Part shown: positions 22,759 to 33,202 of the stretch, piece after piece
Numbering within the stretch: the stretch's first letter is position 1
Layout: each line of letters starts with the position of its first letter
From: an uncultured Ilyobacter sp.
Lineage (GTDB): Bacteria; Fusobacteriota; Fusobacteriia; Fusobacteriales; Fusobacteriaceae
Assembly: GCF_963668085.1 (NCBI RefSeq)
Contig: NZ_OY764059.1
Location: 248,001 to 312,000 of the forward strand
Direction: 5' to 3'
DNA: 64,000 nucleotides
Made by a program: the position numbers and the translations under genes
Notes under the pieces: model-generated
Database searches by the model: none
What the model was told of the DNA's origin: nothing
Seen by the model: the letters and a program-made list of their open reading frames with translations, nothing else

Positions 22759-23279
22759 TAGAAGCGCAAGTAGGGAAAAGATATGCAGAAGCTATTTATG
22801 AAATGTCGGAATCTAATAAAAAAGTAAAAGAACTTTACGAGGAACTAAACCTTGTGATGGAGCTTTATAAAGGGGATAAGGAGTTTAAAAACCTTGTGGA
22901 CCATCCTCTTATTAAAGTAGAAGAAAAAAAAGAATTCATAGGTAAAATCTTTTCTAAATTTGAGGATTTTAGTCTAAATGTTCTTTTCTATCTTGTAGAA
23001 AAGAAAAGACTGTCTTACATAAAATCAATTGTCGCAGAATACCTGAAAATCTATTATACAAAAAACCAGATAGTAGACGTAGAAGCTATTTTTGCAATTG
23101 AACCTAGTGAAGAACAGAAAACTAAACTTATCCAAAAACTGGAAAAGAAAACAGAGAAAAAAGTTAACTTGGTAGTTAGCATAGATAAATCCATTATTGC
23201 CGGTGGAATCATAAAAATCGGTGATGAAATAATTGACGGAAGCGTTAGAAGACAGCTTGATACAGTTGCTAGTAACTAG
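22755..23279 (+). CDS. atpH: ATP synthase subunit delta
   Basis: Stalk protein that connects the alpha subunits to the b dimer; 174 residues, usual length. The N-terminal helical domain (VGKRYAEAIYEMSES...) and the C-terminal GGIIKIGDEIIDGSVRRQL signature (about 151-169) are clear. The start overlaps the atpF stop by four bases. It stands in the standard order F-H-A. Confidence 0.95.
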   Translation: MIEAQVGKRYAEAIYEMSESNKKVKELYEELNLVMELYKGDKEFKNLVDHPLIKVEEKKEFIGKIFSKFEDFSLNVLFYLVEKKRLSYIKSIVAEYLKIYYTKNQIVDVEAIFAIEPSEEQKTKLIQKLEKKTEKKVNLVVSIDKSIIAGGIIKIGDEIIDGSVRRQLDTVASN

Positions 23280-23315
23280 TATCTTGCCAGTTCGAAAGGT
23301 AGGAGGTGTAACCGC

Positions 23316-24818
23316 TTGAAGATCAGACCGGAAGAGATCAGCAGCATAATAAAGACTGAGATCGAAAATTATAAAAAATCTTTAGACATAAAAACTTCGG
23401 GTTCAGTCGTAGAAGTAGGAGACGGAATCGCAAGAATATACGGTCTTAGTAATGCAAAAGCCGGAGAACTTTTAGAATTCCCTAATGGAATAAAAGGAAT
23501 GGTACTAAATCTTGAAGAAAACAATGTAGGTGCCGTATTACTAGGTGACCCTACAGGGGTAAAAGAAGGGGACGAAGTAAGGGCCACTGGAGAAGTAGCA
23601 GCGGTACCTGCAGGAGAAGGTCTCTTAGGAAGAGTAGTTAACGCTCTAGGAGAGCCTATTGACGGTAAGGGCGATATAAAAACAGAAAGAATGATGACAC
23701 TCGAGAGAAAGGCTCATGGAATAATTGCCAGAAAGCCTGTACATGAACCACTTCAAACTGGTATCAAGTCCATCGACGGAATGGTACCTATCGGAAGAGG
23801 ACAGAGAGAACTCATCATCGGGGATAGACAGACTGGTAAAACAGCTGTAGCACTCGATGCAATCATAAACCAGAAAGGTACAGGGGTAAAATGTATCTAT
23901 GTAGCCATAGGTCAGAGAAGATCAACTGTAGCTCAGATAGTTAAGAAACTTGAAAATGCCGGAGCAATGGAATATACAACAATAGTTGCAGCAACGGCTT
24001 CAGAACCAGCACCTCTTCAATATATGGCACCTTACTGTGGTGTATCTATGGGAGAGTACTTCATGGATAAGGGAGAGCACGTATTAATAATATACGATGA
24101 TCTTTCTAAGCATGCGGTGGCATACAGAGAGATGTCATTACTACTAAAGAGACCACCAGGAAGAGAAGCTTATCCAGGAGATGTATTTTATCTTCACTCA
24201 AGACTGCTTGAGAGAGCAGCAAAACTATCTGACGATCTAGGGGCAGGTTCAATAACTGCACTTCCTATAATTGAAACACAGGCAGGAGACGTATCTGCGT
24301 TTATTCCTACCAATGTAATTTCAATAACAGATGGACAGATATTCCTAGATTCTGAACTGTTTAACTCTGGATTCAGACCGGCAATAAATGCTGGTATATC
24401 AGTATCGAGAGTTGGAGGATCAGCACAGATAAAGGCTATGAAACAAGTTGCTGCAAAAGTAAAACTAGAACTAGCACAGTATAGTGAACTTTTGACATTT
24501 GCACAGTTTGGATCAGACCTAGACAAGGCTACAAAAGCTCAACTTGAAAGAGGACACAGAATCATGGAGGTCCTAAAGCAAGATCAATATAAACCTTACA
24601 GAGTAGAAGAGCAAGTGGTTTCATTCTTTATGGTTTTAAATGGATATGTTGATGACACTCCTATTGATGAAGTAAAAAGATTTGAAGAAGAGTTAATCAC
24701 TAATCTAAAAGACAACACAGATGTACTAAAAGAAATAGAAGAGAAAAAAGCTCTTACTGATGAGATAGAAGCTAAATTGAGAAAAGCCATTGAAGATTTT
24801 AAAAAAAACTTTAGTTAA
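23316..24818 (+). CDS. atpA: ATP synthase subunit alpha
   Basis: Non-catalytic nucleotide-binding subunit of the F1 hexamer, 500 residues. Walker A GDRQTGKT at 169-176, Walker B region [12 protein letters not shown], and the [10 protein letters not shown] stretch with the arginine that reaches the beta active site. It starts with TTG 23316, with AGGAGGTG about ten bases upstream. Fully intact. Confidence 0.97.
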   Translation: MKIRPEEISSIIKTEIENYKKSLDIKTSGSVVEVGDGIARIYGLSNAKAGELLEFPNGIKGMVLNLEENNVGAVLLGDPTGVKEGDEVRATGEVAAVPAGEGLLGRVVNALGEPIDGKGDIKTERMMTLERKAHGIIARKPVHEPLQTGIKSIDGMVPIGRGQRELIIGDRQTGKTAVALDAIINQKGTGVKCIYVAIGQRRSTVAQIVKKLENAGAMEYTTIVAATASEPAPLQYMAPYCGVSMGEYFMDKGEHVLIIYDDLSKHAVAYREMSLLLKRPPGREAYPGDVFYLHSRLLERAAKLSDDLGAGSITALPIIETQAGDVSAFIPTNVISITDGQIFLDSELFNSGFRPAINAGISVSRVGGSAQIKAMKQVAAKVKLELAQYSELLTFAQFGSDLDKATKAQLERGHRIMEVLKQDQYKPYRVEEQVVSFFMVLNGYVDDTPIDEVKRFEEELITNLKDNTDVLKEIEEKKALTDEIEAKLRKAIEDFKKNFS

Positions 24819-24832
24819 AGAGAGGTGAGATC

Positions 24833-27135
<2,303 letters not shown>

Positions 27136-27137
27136 TC

Positions 27138-27542
27138 ATGGCTACCTTTAAGTTAGAAGTGATTACTCCTATTACAAAAATTCTTGAAAAAGAAGTTGAA
27201 ATGATTATCTTGAGGACCACTGAAGGGGATATGGGAGTTTTGGCAAACCATGCTCCCTTCGTGGCAGAACTTGCTATTGGAGAGATGAAAATAAAATCTT
27301 CAGATGAAGAAGTAGCATACTTTGTATCTGGTGGTTTCATAGACATCTCGAGAGAGCAGACCACAATTCTTGCTGACGAGGCTATTGATGCAAGAGAGAT
27401 AGATGTGGCAAGAGCAAAACAAGATGCCGAGGTTGCTCAGGCTAAGCTGACGAAGCTCAAAGAGGACAGAGATATTGCTGCGACTCAAAAAGCGCTTCAA
27501 GATGCACTTACTAAGGTAAGAATAGCTGAACAATATCGTTGA
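27138..27542 (+). CDS. atpC: ATP synthase subunit epsilon
   Basis: F1 rotor-foot subunit that also inhibits ATP hydrolysis; 134 residues. N-terminal beta sandwich (FKLEVITPITKILEKEVEMIILRTTEGDMGVLANHAPFVAEL) and C-terminal two-helix hairpin rich in Ala, Lys and Glu. It begins two bases after the atpD stop and ends 5 bp before the operon terminator. Confidence 0.95.
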   Translation: MATFKLEVITPITKILEKEVEMIILRTTEGDMGVLANHAPFVAELAIGEMKIKSSDEEVAYFVSGGFIDISREQTTILADEAIDAREIDVARAKQDAEVAQAKLTKLKEDRDIAATQKALQDALTKVRIAEQYR

Positions 27543-27546
27543 TTAA

Positions 27547-27576
27547 AAAGGCTGTGCTTTAAGCACAGCCTTTTTT
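27547..27576. terminator. Bidirectional terminator between atpC and the AsmA-like gene
   Basis: AAAAGGCTGTGCTT / AAGCACAGCCTTTT stem, with T runs on both strands. It serves the ATP synthase operon on the plus strand and the convergent gene on the minus strand. Confidence 0.9.
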
Positions 27577-30500
27577 CTATGGTGAGATAAAGATTACATC
27601 AGCCTGAGGATAGACTCTTTTATCGGTGGAAATTTCCACTGAAATTCTCTTGTCTTGAGATTTTTCTCTGAAATAAGTTATGATTTTTTCTTTTCTAGAG
27701 TTCATGAGATCTTCGATTTGAGATTCTAAATTTTTAGAATCCTTTGAGGACATAAGTATAATATCTTTTATGCTCTTTAGTCTGAGAAGTTCCGTCTCTC
27801 TGAAGAAGTCAGTATAGAGGATGAATTTGACACTTAATTCCTCCCTTTCTTTTAGCATCTGAGATACTTTTTCTAACTTTTGGATTTCAGTCAAAGCTAA
27901 ATCATCTGAAAGAAAGATAAAGTTTATCTTTGATACTTCTTCAGACTCTATTGTTTTTGTAATAATATTTAGTGGAGATGTAACTGTTTTTATTAGTATA
28001 CTCTTTAAACTTTGTATAAAAATATCTCTGAGCTTAAATTGTGGATTATTTAAGTCTCCTGAAATAGGTATCTTTAAATTAAAGTTTCCACTTTTATCAG
28101 AAAGTATTCCCACAGCAGTTTTCAAAGGAATGGAGGTGTTATTTCCAGTGGATTGTCCTAAAGATATATTTTTGAAGGTTATGTCATTTGTTCCATTAAG
28201 TTTACCCTTTTCTATTTTGTAGCCTGCCTTCCAATCTGTTTTTCCAGAGTTTAAGTAATTTGGAAAATATAGTTCTAAAATATTTTTGTAAGGTGTGAGG
28301 TCTAAGTTGTTTAGAGTGAATTCTCCGTCGATGTCCATTGTTTTTGGAGAGAAGTTCCAGTCTTCTCTCAGATAGTATGAGCCTTTTGCAGAAAGAGTAC
28401 CTCCGGTTTTGACAACAGAATCTAGGCTTATATCTGTTTTTTTATTTTTAGAGGTAGAAAAATTATTTAATTTCAGCAGTATTTTCTGTATAGGATAAGA
28501 GCTGTTCTTGGTCGAAAGATTGAAATCTCCCTCTAAGATATCTAATTTTTTTATATCTATTTTCATCTTTGTTTTTTCAGATTTTTGGATTTTTTCAATA
28601 CTTTCAGTTTTCTTATCTATAACCAATATAGGTTTTGAAACTGTAAGTTCATCAGCAACAAATTCATCTTTATTCAGTCGGTTTAAAATTAAACTGATAT
28701 TACTTCCAGAAAAAGATGAATATCTGTCTTTTCCAAACAATCCCTTGAAATCTTCTAGATTAAATTTACCTTTTGTAATATTGTATTTTTTATCCTTAAT
28801 TTGAATAAAAAAGGATGAAGTTACTTTTTTAGTAGAAAATTCATCTGTGGATTCATTGCTATAAATAGCTAGATTATCAACTGATAAAGAGTTCTGTGAG
28901 GAGAAGTTGCCTTTTGTGTATGAAAGGTCAGAATCTAATTTTGCAACACCTTCAATTGTATAGGGAACCTCTTTTAAAAATGGACTTAGATCCTCTATAC
29001 CCAGTGAATCTAGGCTTACCTTTCCCCTATACCCTATATTTTTCATATCTTCTGTGAACTCTAAATCCCTGTCTAATAGAATGTTTCCACCTATAGTCAT
29101 AGGGCTTTTATTGTTTAATTTTCCAGTTAAGGCTACCTTTCCCTCTCCCTTTTTACTAGATAAATTTTCCAAAGACCCCATGACACCAGTCAGTGAAAAA
29201 TCATCTGAAAGAAGCTCTGAATTTTCTATGTCAAATTTTGAGATATAGATCCAAGGTATTTTCTTTTTCTCTTTTTCTAAGACTTCTTTATTTTCAGTCT
29301 CCTTTGCCTTGCTTGTAAGGTCTATTTTTGCATTTTTTAGATTTATAAAATCTAAAATTAAAGATTCTTTAGAGATATCCTTTGAAAGAAAGGAAAAATC
29401 CCCGCTAAAGAGATTCTTTCCCTTACTTGACTTAAAAATCATGCTTTTGATTTCTCCAGGGCCTGAAATTTTAAATTTTTTATCTTCCATGTGATAACGG
29501 ATTTTATTTGAAATTTTCATATGATTTATTGAGAAACTGGATTTTTCTTCACTAAACCCTCCTAAACTTTCTATAGATATGTTTGTATTGGCAGAAACCT
29601 CAGGATACCTAAGGGAGTAGTTTCCGCCTATGGAGAAATTTTCTGTACTTAGTTGGTAGGGAAGATTTTTTATATTTTTAAGGGATGCAAGGTCACCTCC
29701 ACTGGCTTTTAATTTTCCTTCAGAAGACATAAGCTGAAGCAGATCCTTTGGATTTTTTAAGGTATCTTTGAATATTACACTGGAATCTATAGAGACCGAA
29801 GTTTTTTCATCTAGACTAAAGGATAGCTGGATATCTGACTTGCTTTCTTTTTCATTTGTAAGGTTTTTTCCCTTGAAGTCGATCTTTGTCACAGAAGAAC
29901 CTGAGGTCAAAAGAGATGAATCTGATATATTCAGTTCCTCGATTTTAAAATCCGGAATTTCAAAGGGTTTATTGGATTCTGATTCTTTATCTTCCAAAGG
30001 TTTTTTGTAGTCTGCCACTAGATTATCCAGAGTTATGCTACTTATATTTATACTTGGGTCTGGAAAAGAGATCTCATTTAGAGTTATATCTCCTGATTTG
30101 AAGGAGATGCTTTGAGTTTCATTTTTGATGTTGAAGTTTTCTGAGTAAAGCTTACCTTTAAGAAGATAAACTTTATTTTTATAATTTCCGTTGAAGGGAA
30201 TATCTGCCTTTATGTTTCCAGTCAAAGAGTCATAGCCTTTTATTTTGTTTATGATAAAGGGGGTGTCATCTAAAGTAATATTTTCAGCATTAAAAACTCC
30301 TTTGAAATCTCCTGTGGAAGTATCTGCCTCTAGAGAAAGAGCAATGGAATCTTTTTTTGAAAGCTCTAGTCCAGATGAAAAATTTAAGATGTTATTGTTA
30401 TACTGGAGATTTGGAGATATGAATTTTACGGCGCTGTCACCCTCGATTGTTTTGTCTGCATGGTAGAGGGTGTATCTGTCTACGAGTATATTTCCTATCC

Positions 30501-30930
30501 CAATTTTTCTAAAGAACATACCACCTTCTTTTGACTCTTTGTTTTTACTAGAACCCATCTTTTCTAGTATGTCGTCGAAGTTTTTTCCCTCATCGGAAAC
30601 TTCATATCTGAAAGTTGGGTTTATGAGGGATATCTCTTTAAAGTACAGGGTTTTTGTGATGAATTTTGTCGGATCTACATTTATATTGAATGAATCAAAA
30701 GAGAGGAACACATCTTTTTCATCTGCTTCCATAATTTGGAAATCCTCTAAATATATCGTTGCTGTGAGATGATTGTATTTGAATTTTCCTGAATTTATTT
30801 TTCGACCGAGAGTTTCTTCGAGTTTTTTAATAGCTGTATTTTTTATGTAAACTGGGAATTTTATGAGAAAAAAGAAAAGCATTAATGTCAGAAACACACT
30901 GGTAATTATTATTTTTTTATTTGGCTTCAT
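27577..30930 (-). CDS. Large AsmA/DUF748-type envelope protein
   Basis: 1117 residues, convergent to the ATP synthase operon. One N-terminal membrane anchor (IIITSVFLTLMLFFFLIKF) is followed by a chorein-like opening (YIKNTAIKKLEETLGRKINSGKFKYNHLTATIYLEDFQI) and a very long run of short beta repeats rich in Ser, Lys, Asn and Asp. The last ~110 residues (from NFIFLSDDLALTEIQKLEKVSQMLKERE) have the end domain typical of DUF748 proteins, resembling an OmpA-like fold. Such proteins are thought to span the periplasm as lipid-transfer bridges or assist outer-membrane assembly, so it fits a diderm cell. The start has GGAGGT upstream. Exact role unknown; family assignment is by architecture. Confidence 0.75.
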   Translation of the reverse strand: MKPNKKIIITSVFLTLMLFFFLIKFPVYIKNTAIKKLEETLGRKINSGKFKYNHLTATIYLEDFQIMEADEKDVFLSFDSFNINVDPTKFITKTLYFKEISLINPTFRYEVSDEGKNFDDILEKMGSSKNKESKEGGMFFRKIGIGNILVDRYTLYHADKTIEGDSAVKFISPNLQYNNNILNFSSGLELSKKDSIALSLEADTSTGDFKGVFNAENITLDDTPFIINKIKGYDSLTGNIKADIPFNGNYKNKVYLLKGKLYSENFNIKNETQSISFKSGDITLNEISFPDPSINISSITLDNLVADYKKPLEDKESESNKPFEIPDFKIEELNISDSSLLTSGSSVTKIDFKGKNLTNEKESKSDIQLSFSLDEKTSVSIDSSVIFKDTLKNPKDLLQLMSSEGKLKASGGDLASLKNIKNLPYQLSTENFSIGGNYSLRYPEVSANTNISIESLGGFSEEKSSFSINHMKISNKIRYHMEDKKFKISGPGEIKSMIFKSSKGKNLFSGDFSFLSKDISKESLILDFINLKNAKIDLTSKAKETENKEVLEKEKKKIPWIYISKFDIENSELLSDDFSLTGVMGSLENLSSKKGEGKVALTGKLNNKSPMTIGGNILLDRDLEFTEDMKNIGYRGKVSLDSLGIEDLSPFLKEVPYTIEGVAKLDSDLSYTKGNFSSQNSLSVDNLAIYSNESTDEFSTKKVTSSFFIQIKDKKYNITKGKFNLEDFKGLFGKDRYSSFSGSNISLILNRLNKDEFVADELTVSKPILVIDKKTESIEKIQKSEKTKMKIDIKKLDILEGDFNLSTKNSSYPIQKILLKLNNFSTSKNKKTDISLDSVVKTGGTLSAKGSYYLREDWNFSPKTMDIDGEFTLNNLDLTPYKNILELYFPNYLNSGKTDWKAGYKIEKGKLNGTNDITFKNISLGQSTGNNTSIPLKTAVGILSDKSGNFNLKIPISGDLNNPQFKLRDIFIQSLKSILIKTVTSPLNIITKTIESEEVSKINFIFLSDDLALTEIQKLEKVSQMLKEREELSVKFILYTDFFRETELLRLKSIKDIILMSSKDSKNLESQIEDLMNSRKEKIITYFREKSQDKRISVEISTDKRVYPQADVIFISP

Positions 30931-31224
30931 AATTATACCTCCGAAAAGATTACTTACTATTATTATACAATAGTGAGATTAGCTCTCCTGTATTAGATCG
31001 AGTTAAATAATATTAAGTTTATATTTTTAAAAATTATTGAATTTACAAGAAGATCAGAGTCAAAAGATTTTGTCACGAATGAAAACAGATAAAAGGCAAA
31101 AAAATTAACACGAATAAGGATAAAACCTTTTGACCACAGAGCATCATAAAAGTATATGTTGCACAGAGAAAAAGAGAGAGTTTCACAGAGTGAAAATAAA
31201 AATATTTTAATTTTCAGACTACTT
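30931..31224. other. Non-coding gap with low-complexity repeat-like sequence
   Basis: No gene seen. The part 31065-31200 (ACACGAATAAGGATAAAACC, then GACCACAGAGCATC, GCACAGAGAAAAAGAGAGAG and TTTCACAGAG) looks like a remnant of a dispersed intergenic element, but no second copy is in this window. The minus-strand promoter of the AsmA-like gene must lie near 30940-31010; TATTATAC-like blocks are present, but none is convincing. Confidence 0.4.
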
Positions 31225-31520
31225 TCCCCTTTAAAAAATGTCGTTAAGAAATCATCTTGTGAAATCCACTTTCATTGAAATAACGAGGTTTACCGATTAT
31301 ATTTCAATAGAAAGTTAGTTCAGAAGTGATTTGACTTAGAAAATCATGAGTGGAACGAATATATTTTCTAGTTCTTGTAAATTTATTTACAAGTTTCATA
31401 AATTTTAATTGGGCACCTTTTCTTTGGTTACTTTTGCCCTGACAAAAGGGAGGAAATGCCCTTGGGGTACTTTGGGCAAGCAAGGAAAGTAACACAGCTT
31501 TTCCGATAAGTTCAATAATT
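31225..31520 (-). repeat. Dispersed non-coding repeat, copy A
   Basis: Copy of a repeat also found at 52853-53050 in opposite orientation. The segment 31225-31332 matches 52943-53050 over 108 bp with only four differences and no gaps (by eye). Flanking blocks (31412-31442 and 31470-31502) match the 52874-52926 part, but copy A has extra sequence between blocks. The GTTACTTT...AAAGTAAC arms form a hairpin. The 63-codon frame on the minus strand (31304-31495) is not a gene. Confidence 0.8.
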
Positions 31521-31536
31521 TATTTTAGACAGGAAC

Positions 31537-31565
31537 TTGAGTAAAAAATGTATGGGTGTTATAAT
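31537..31565 (+). promoter_or_regulatory. Predicted promoter of the small gene at 31600
   Basis: TTGAGT (31537-31542), 17-nt spacer, TATAAT (31560-31565), 35 bases before the start codon. Confidence 0.6.
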
Positions 31566-31599
31566 GAGCATATAATTATCCAGTTAGGAGGTATCTTAT

Positions 31600-31797
31600 A
31601 TGACAAAAGAGGAATTTTTAAAATCTATAAATATCACAGAAGAGGCTTTGAAAGCTCAGGGAAAAGAGGTTGTGAAATTTGATGACGGTGACCCTGAATG
31701 CCCAGGATGGGAAGTGAGATACGTAGATAAGGAGAGTATAGAGGTTATACTAGGATGTAAATGTAGTGACACAGGCAGCATCCATACTAAGATGTAA
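31600..31797 (+). CDS. Small protein of unknown function, 65 residues
   Basis: Not recognised as a named family. The product is acidic-to-neutral, with an N-terminal helix-like part (TKEEFLKSINITEEALKAQGKE), then DGDPECPGWEVRYVDKESIEVILGCKCSDTGS, containing three cysteines (one alone and a CKC pair) that could bind metal or form a disulfide. No signal peptide or membrane segment. It is supported as a real gene by a good promoter, AGGAGG before the ATG and its own strong terminator, so it is a monocistronic unit between a repeat and the solute-binding protein gene. Confidence 0.7.
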   Translation: MTKEEFLKSINITEEALKAQGKEVVKFDDGDPECPGWEVRYVDKESIEVILGCKCSDTGSIHTKM

Positions 31798-31828
31798 AAA
31801 AATCTGGATTTTTTCCAGATTTTTTTAT
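31795..31828 (+). terminator. Rho-independent terminator of the small gene
   Basis: AAAAAATCTGG / CCAGATTTTTTT stem overlapping the stop codon, with a short T loop and trailing T run. Confidence 0.85.
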
Positions 31829-31917
31829 TGGTCACTTTTAGATGGAAAATTGTTGTTAAAATATATATAAAAACTAGTAAAAACACTGTAATTATTACAA
31901 TAGTTATCGGTTACACC

Positions 31918-31946
31918 TTGTTATTGTTGCAATAATAAAATATAAT
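31918..31946 (+). promoter_or_regulatory. Predicted promoter of the solute-binding protein gene
   Basis: TTGTTA (31918-31923), 17-nt spacer, TATAAT (31941-31946). Two small palindromes lie on or near it: TGTAAT-T-ATTACA (31887-31899) and TTATTG-TTG-CAATAA (31921-31935). They could be regulator sites; unproven. Confidence 0.5.
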
Positions 31947-32014
31947 TAAGTGTCTTAAAAATTTTTAATCTGATCGTGATTAATGAATATTTTTAATTAT
32001 AGAGGGGTGTTCTT

Positions 32015-33148
32015 TTGAAAAAAGTAATTGCTATTTTGATTGTGGTCCTATCAGGACTTTTTTTATGTAAGGAGATAAACAATAGAAATACCATAAGTAT
32101 AGGGGTGGTCAGCACACTTTCTGGAGAGGAGTCTAGCTTGGGAATAGCTGTGTTAAACGGTATAGCAATGGCTGCAGAGGATTTTAACAGAGGAAAAAGG
32201 TTTTATGAAAAGAAAGTGGCTTTAATAATCAGAGACGATAAAAATGATCCTAGGGAAGCAAAAAAATCTGCTGAAGAACTCATAGATTTAGGTGTGGTGG
32301 CTATACTGGGGCCTGCCTTATCCGAGGCTGGGATAGCCGTAAGTGAAGTGGGTAATAAGAGAGAAAAGCTCATAATAAGTCCTACTGTGGCAACAACAAA
32401 ACTTTCTGGAAAGGATGATTACTTCATAAGGATGACCCCTTCTGTAAATGAAAATGCAGTCTCTCTTGCAGAGGTATCTAGGGATTATATGGATATGAAA
32501 AAAATATTACTAATTTATAATGAGAAAAACTCAGCTTATACAGAGTCATTTAAAGACAAGTATGTAGAAAAATTCACTGAAAATTCTAATTATGACAGTT
32601 TGGTTTATATAAAAAAGTCCTCTGAGAAAATATCCTCTTATTTTCCCAAGATCAAAGACGAGATAGATGGTGTGGTAATAATAGCAAATCCGATAGATAC
32701 TGCAGAAATCACACAAAATATAAAGAAGATCAAGCAAGATACTCAGATACTAGCTTCAGATTGGGCATTTCATCAAAACTTTATAACCTATGGTGGCAAG
32801 TATTCAGAAGAGGTATATATCGCCCTCAATTATGATGATTCTCATCTTGGGGAAGAAAGCACATATCAGGATGAAAGATTCAAAAATTTCAGGGAAAATT
32901 ATGTGGAGAAGTTTAAAGAGGAGCCAAATAATGGATCTCTTAATGGATATGAAAGCCTAAATATTCTGGCTTATGCAGTGAAAAGAAGTAAAAGCGTCAG
33001 CAGTGATGATCTAAAGAGGGAAGTGCTATCCCCTGAATCAGAAAAGTATTTTTTACAGCCTGGAAAATTTGATAAATATGGAGACTGTGAAAGAGGTACC
33101 TTTATATTTCAGGTGAAAAACAGAAAGTTTAAAAAGTGGAACTTTTAG
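32015..33148 (+). CDS. Amino-acid-type periplasmic solute-binding protein (orphan)
   Basis: 377 residues; starts with TTG 32015 after GAGGGGTG. The N-terminus is a signal peptide (KKVIAILIVVLSGLFL), then the type-I periplasmic-binding fold of the Leu/Ile/Val-binding (Peripla_BP_6) family: ISIGVVSTLSGEESSLGIAVLNGIAMAAEDFN, IRDDKNDP, and GVVAILGPALSEAGIAVSEV. A cysteine follows the hydrophobic core, but the box is poor, so lipid attachment is uncertain. No permease or ATPase genes are adjacent. The next gene, 54 bp downstream in the same direction, is a membrane diguanylate cyclase, so this protein may serve as its ligand sensor rather than as a transport component. Ligand unknown. Confidence 0.85.
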   Translation: MKKVIAILIVVLSGLFLCKEINNRNTISIGVVSTLSGEESSLGIAVLNGIAMAAEDFNRGKRFYEKKVALIIRDDKNDPREAKKSAEELIDLGVVAILGPALSEAGIAVSEVGNKREKLIISPTVATTKLSGKDDYFIRMTPSVNENAVSLAEVSRDYMDMKKILLIYNEKNSAYTESFKDKYVEKFTENSNYDSLVYIKKSSEKISSYFPKIKDEIDGVVIIANPIDTAEITQNIKKIKQDTQILASDWAFHQNFITYGGKYSEEVYIALNYDDSHLGEESTYQDERFKNFRENYVEKFKEEPNNGSLNGYESLNILAYAVKRSKSVSSDDLKREVLSPESEKYFLQPGKFDKYGDCERGTFIFQVKNRKFKKWNF

Positions 33149-33202
33149 AAAAGCTGACATACCTGAAAAAATTTAAAATCTGAAATCAAGGATGGATTGA
33201 TA

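Noticed and set aside
27300..27533. Minus-strand frames inside atp and other genes (for example 24194-24526, 44505-45050)
   Set aside because: Antisense shadows of well-supported genes without ribosome-binding sites or recognisable domains.
31304..31495. 63-codon open frame on the minus strand (MLLSLLAQSTPRAF...)
   Set aside because: It lies wholly inside the dispersed repeat, has no ribosome-binding site, and resembles frames commonly mis-called from such repeats.
31887..31935. Half-sites ATTACAATA and TTATTGT upstream of the binding-protein gene, as a target of the GntR regulator at 55835
   Set aside because: Spacing differs from the 31-bp operator, and such AT-rich words arise easily by chance here.
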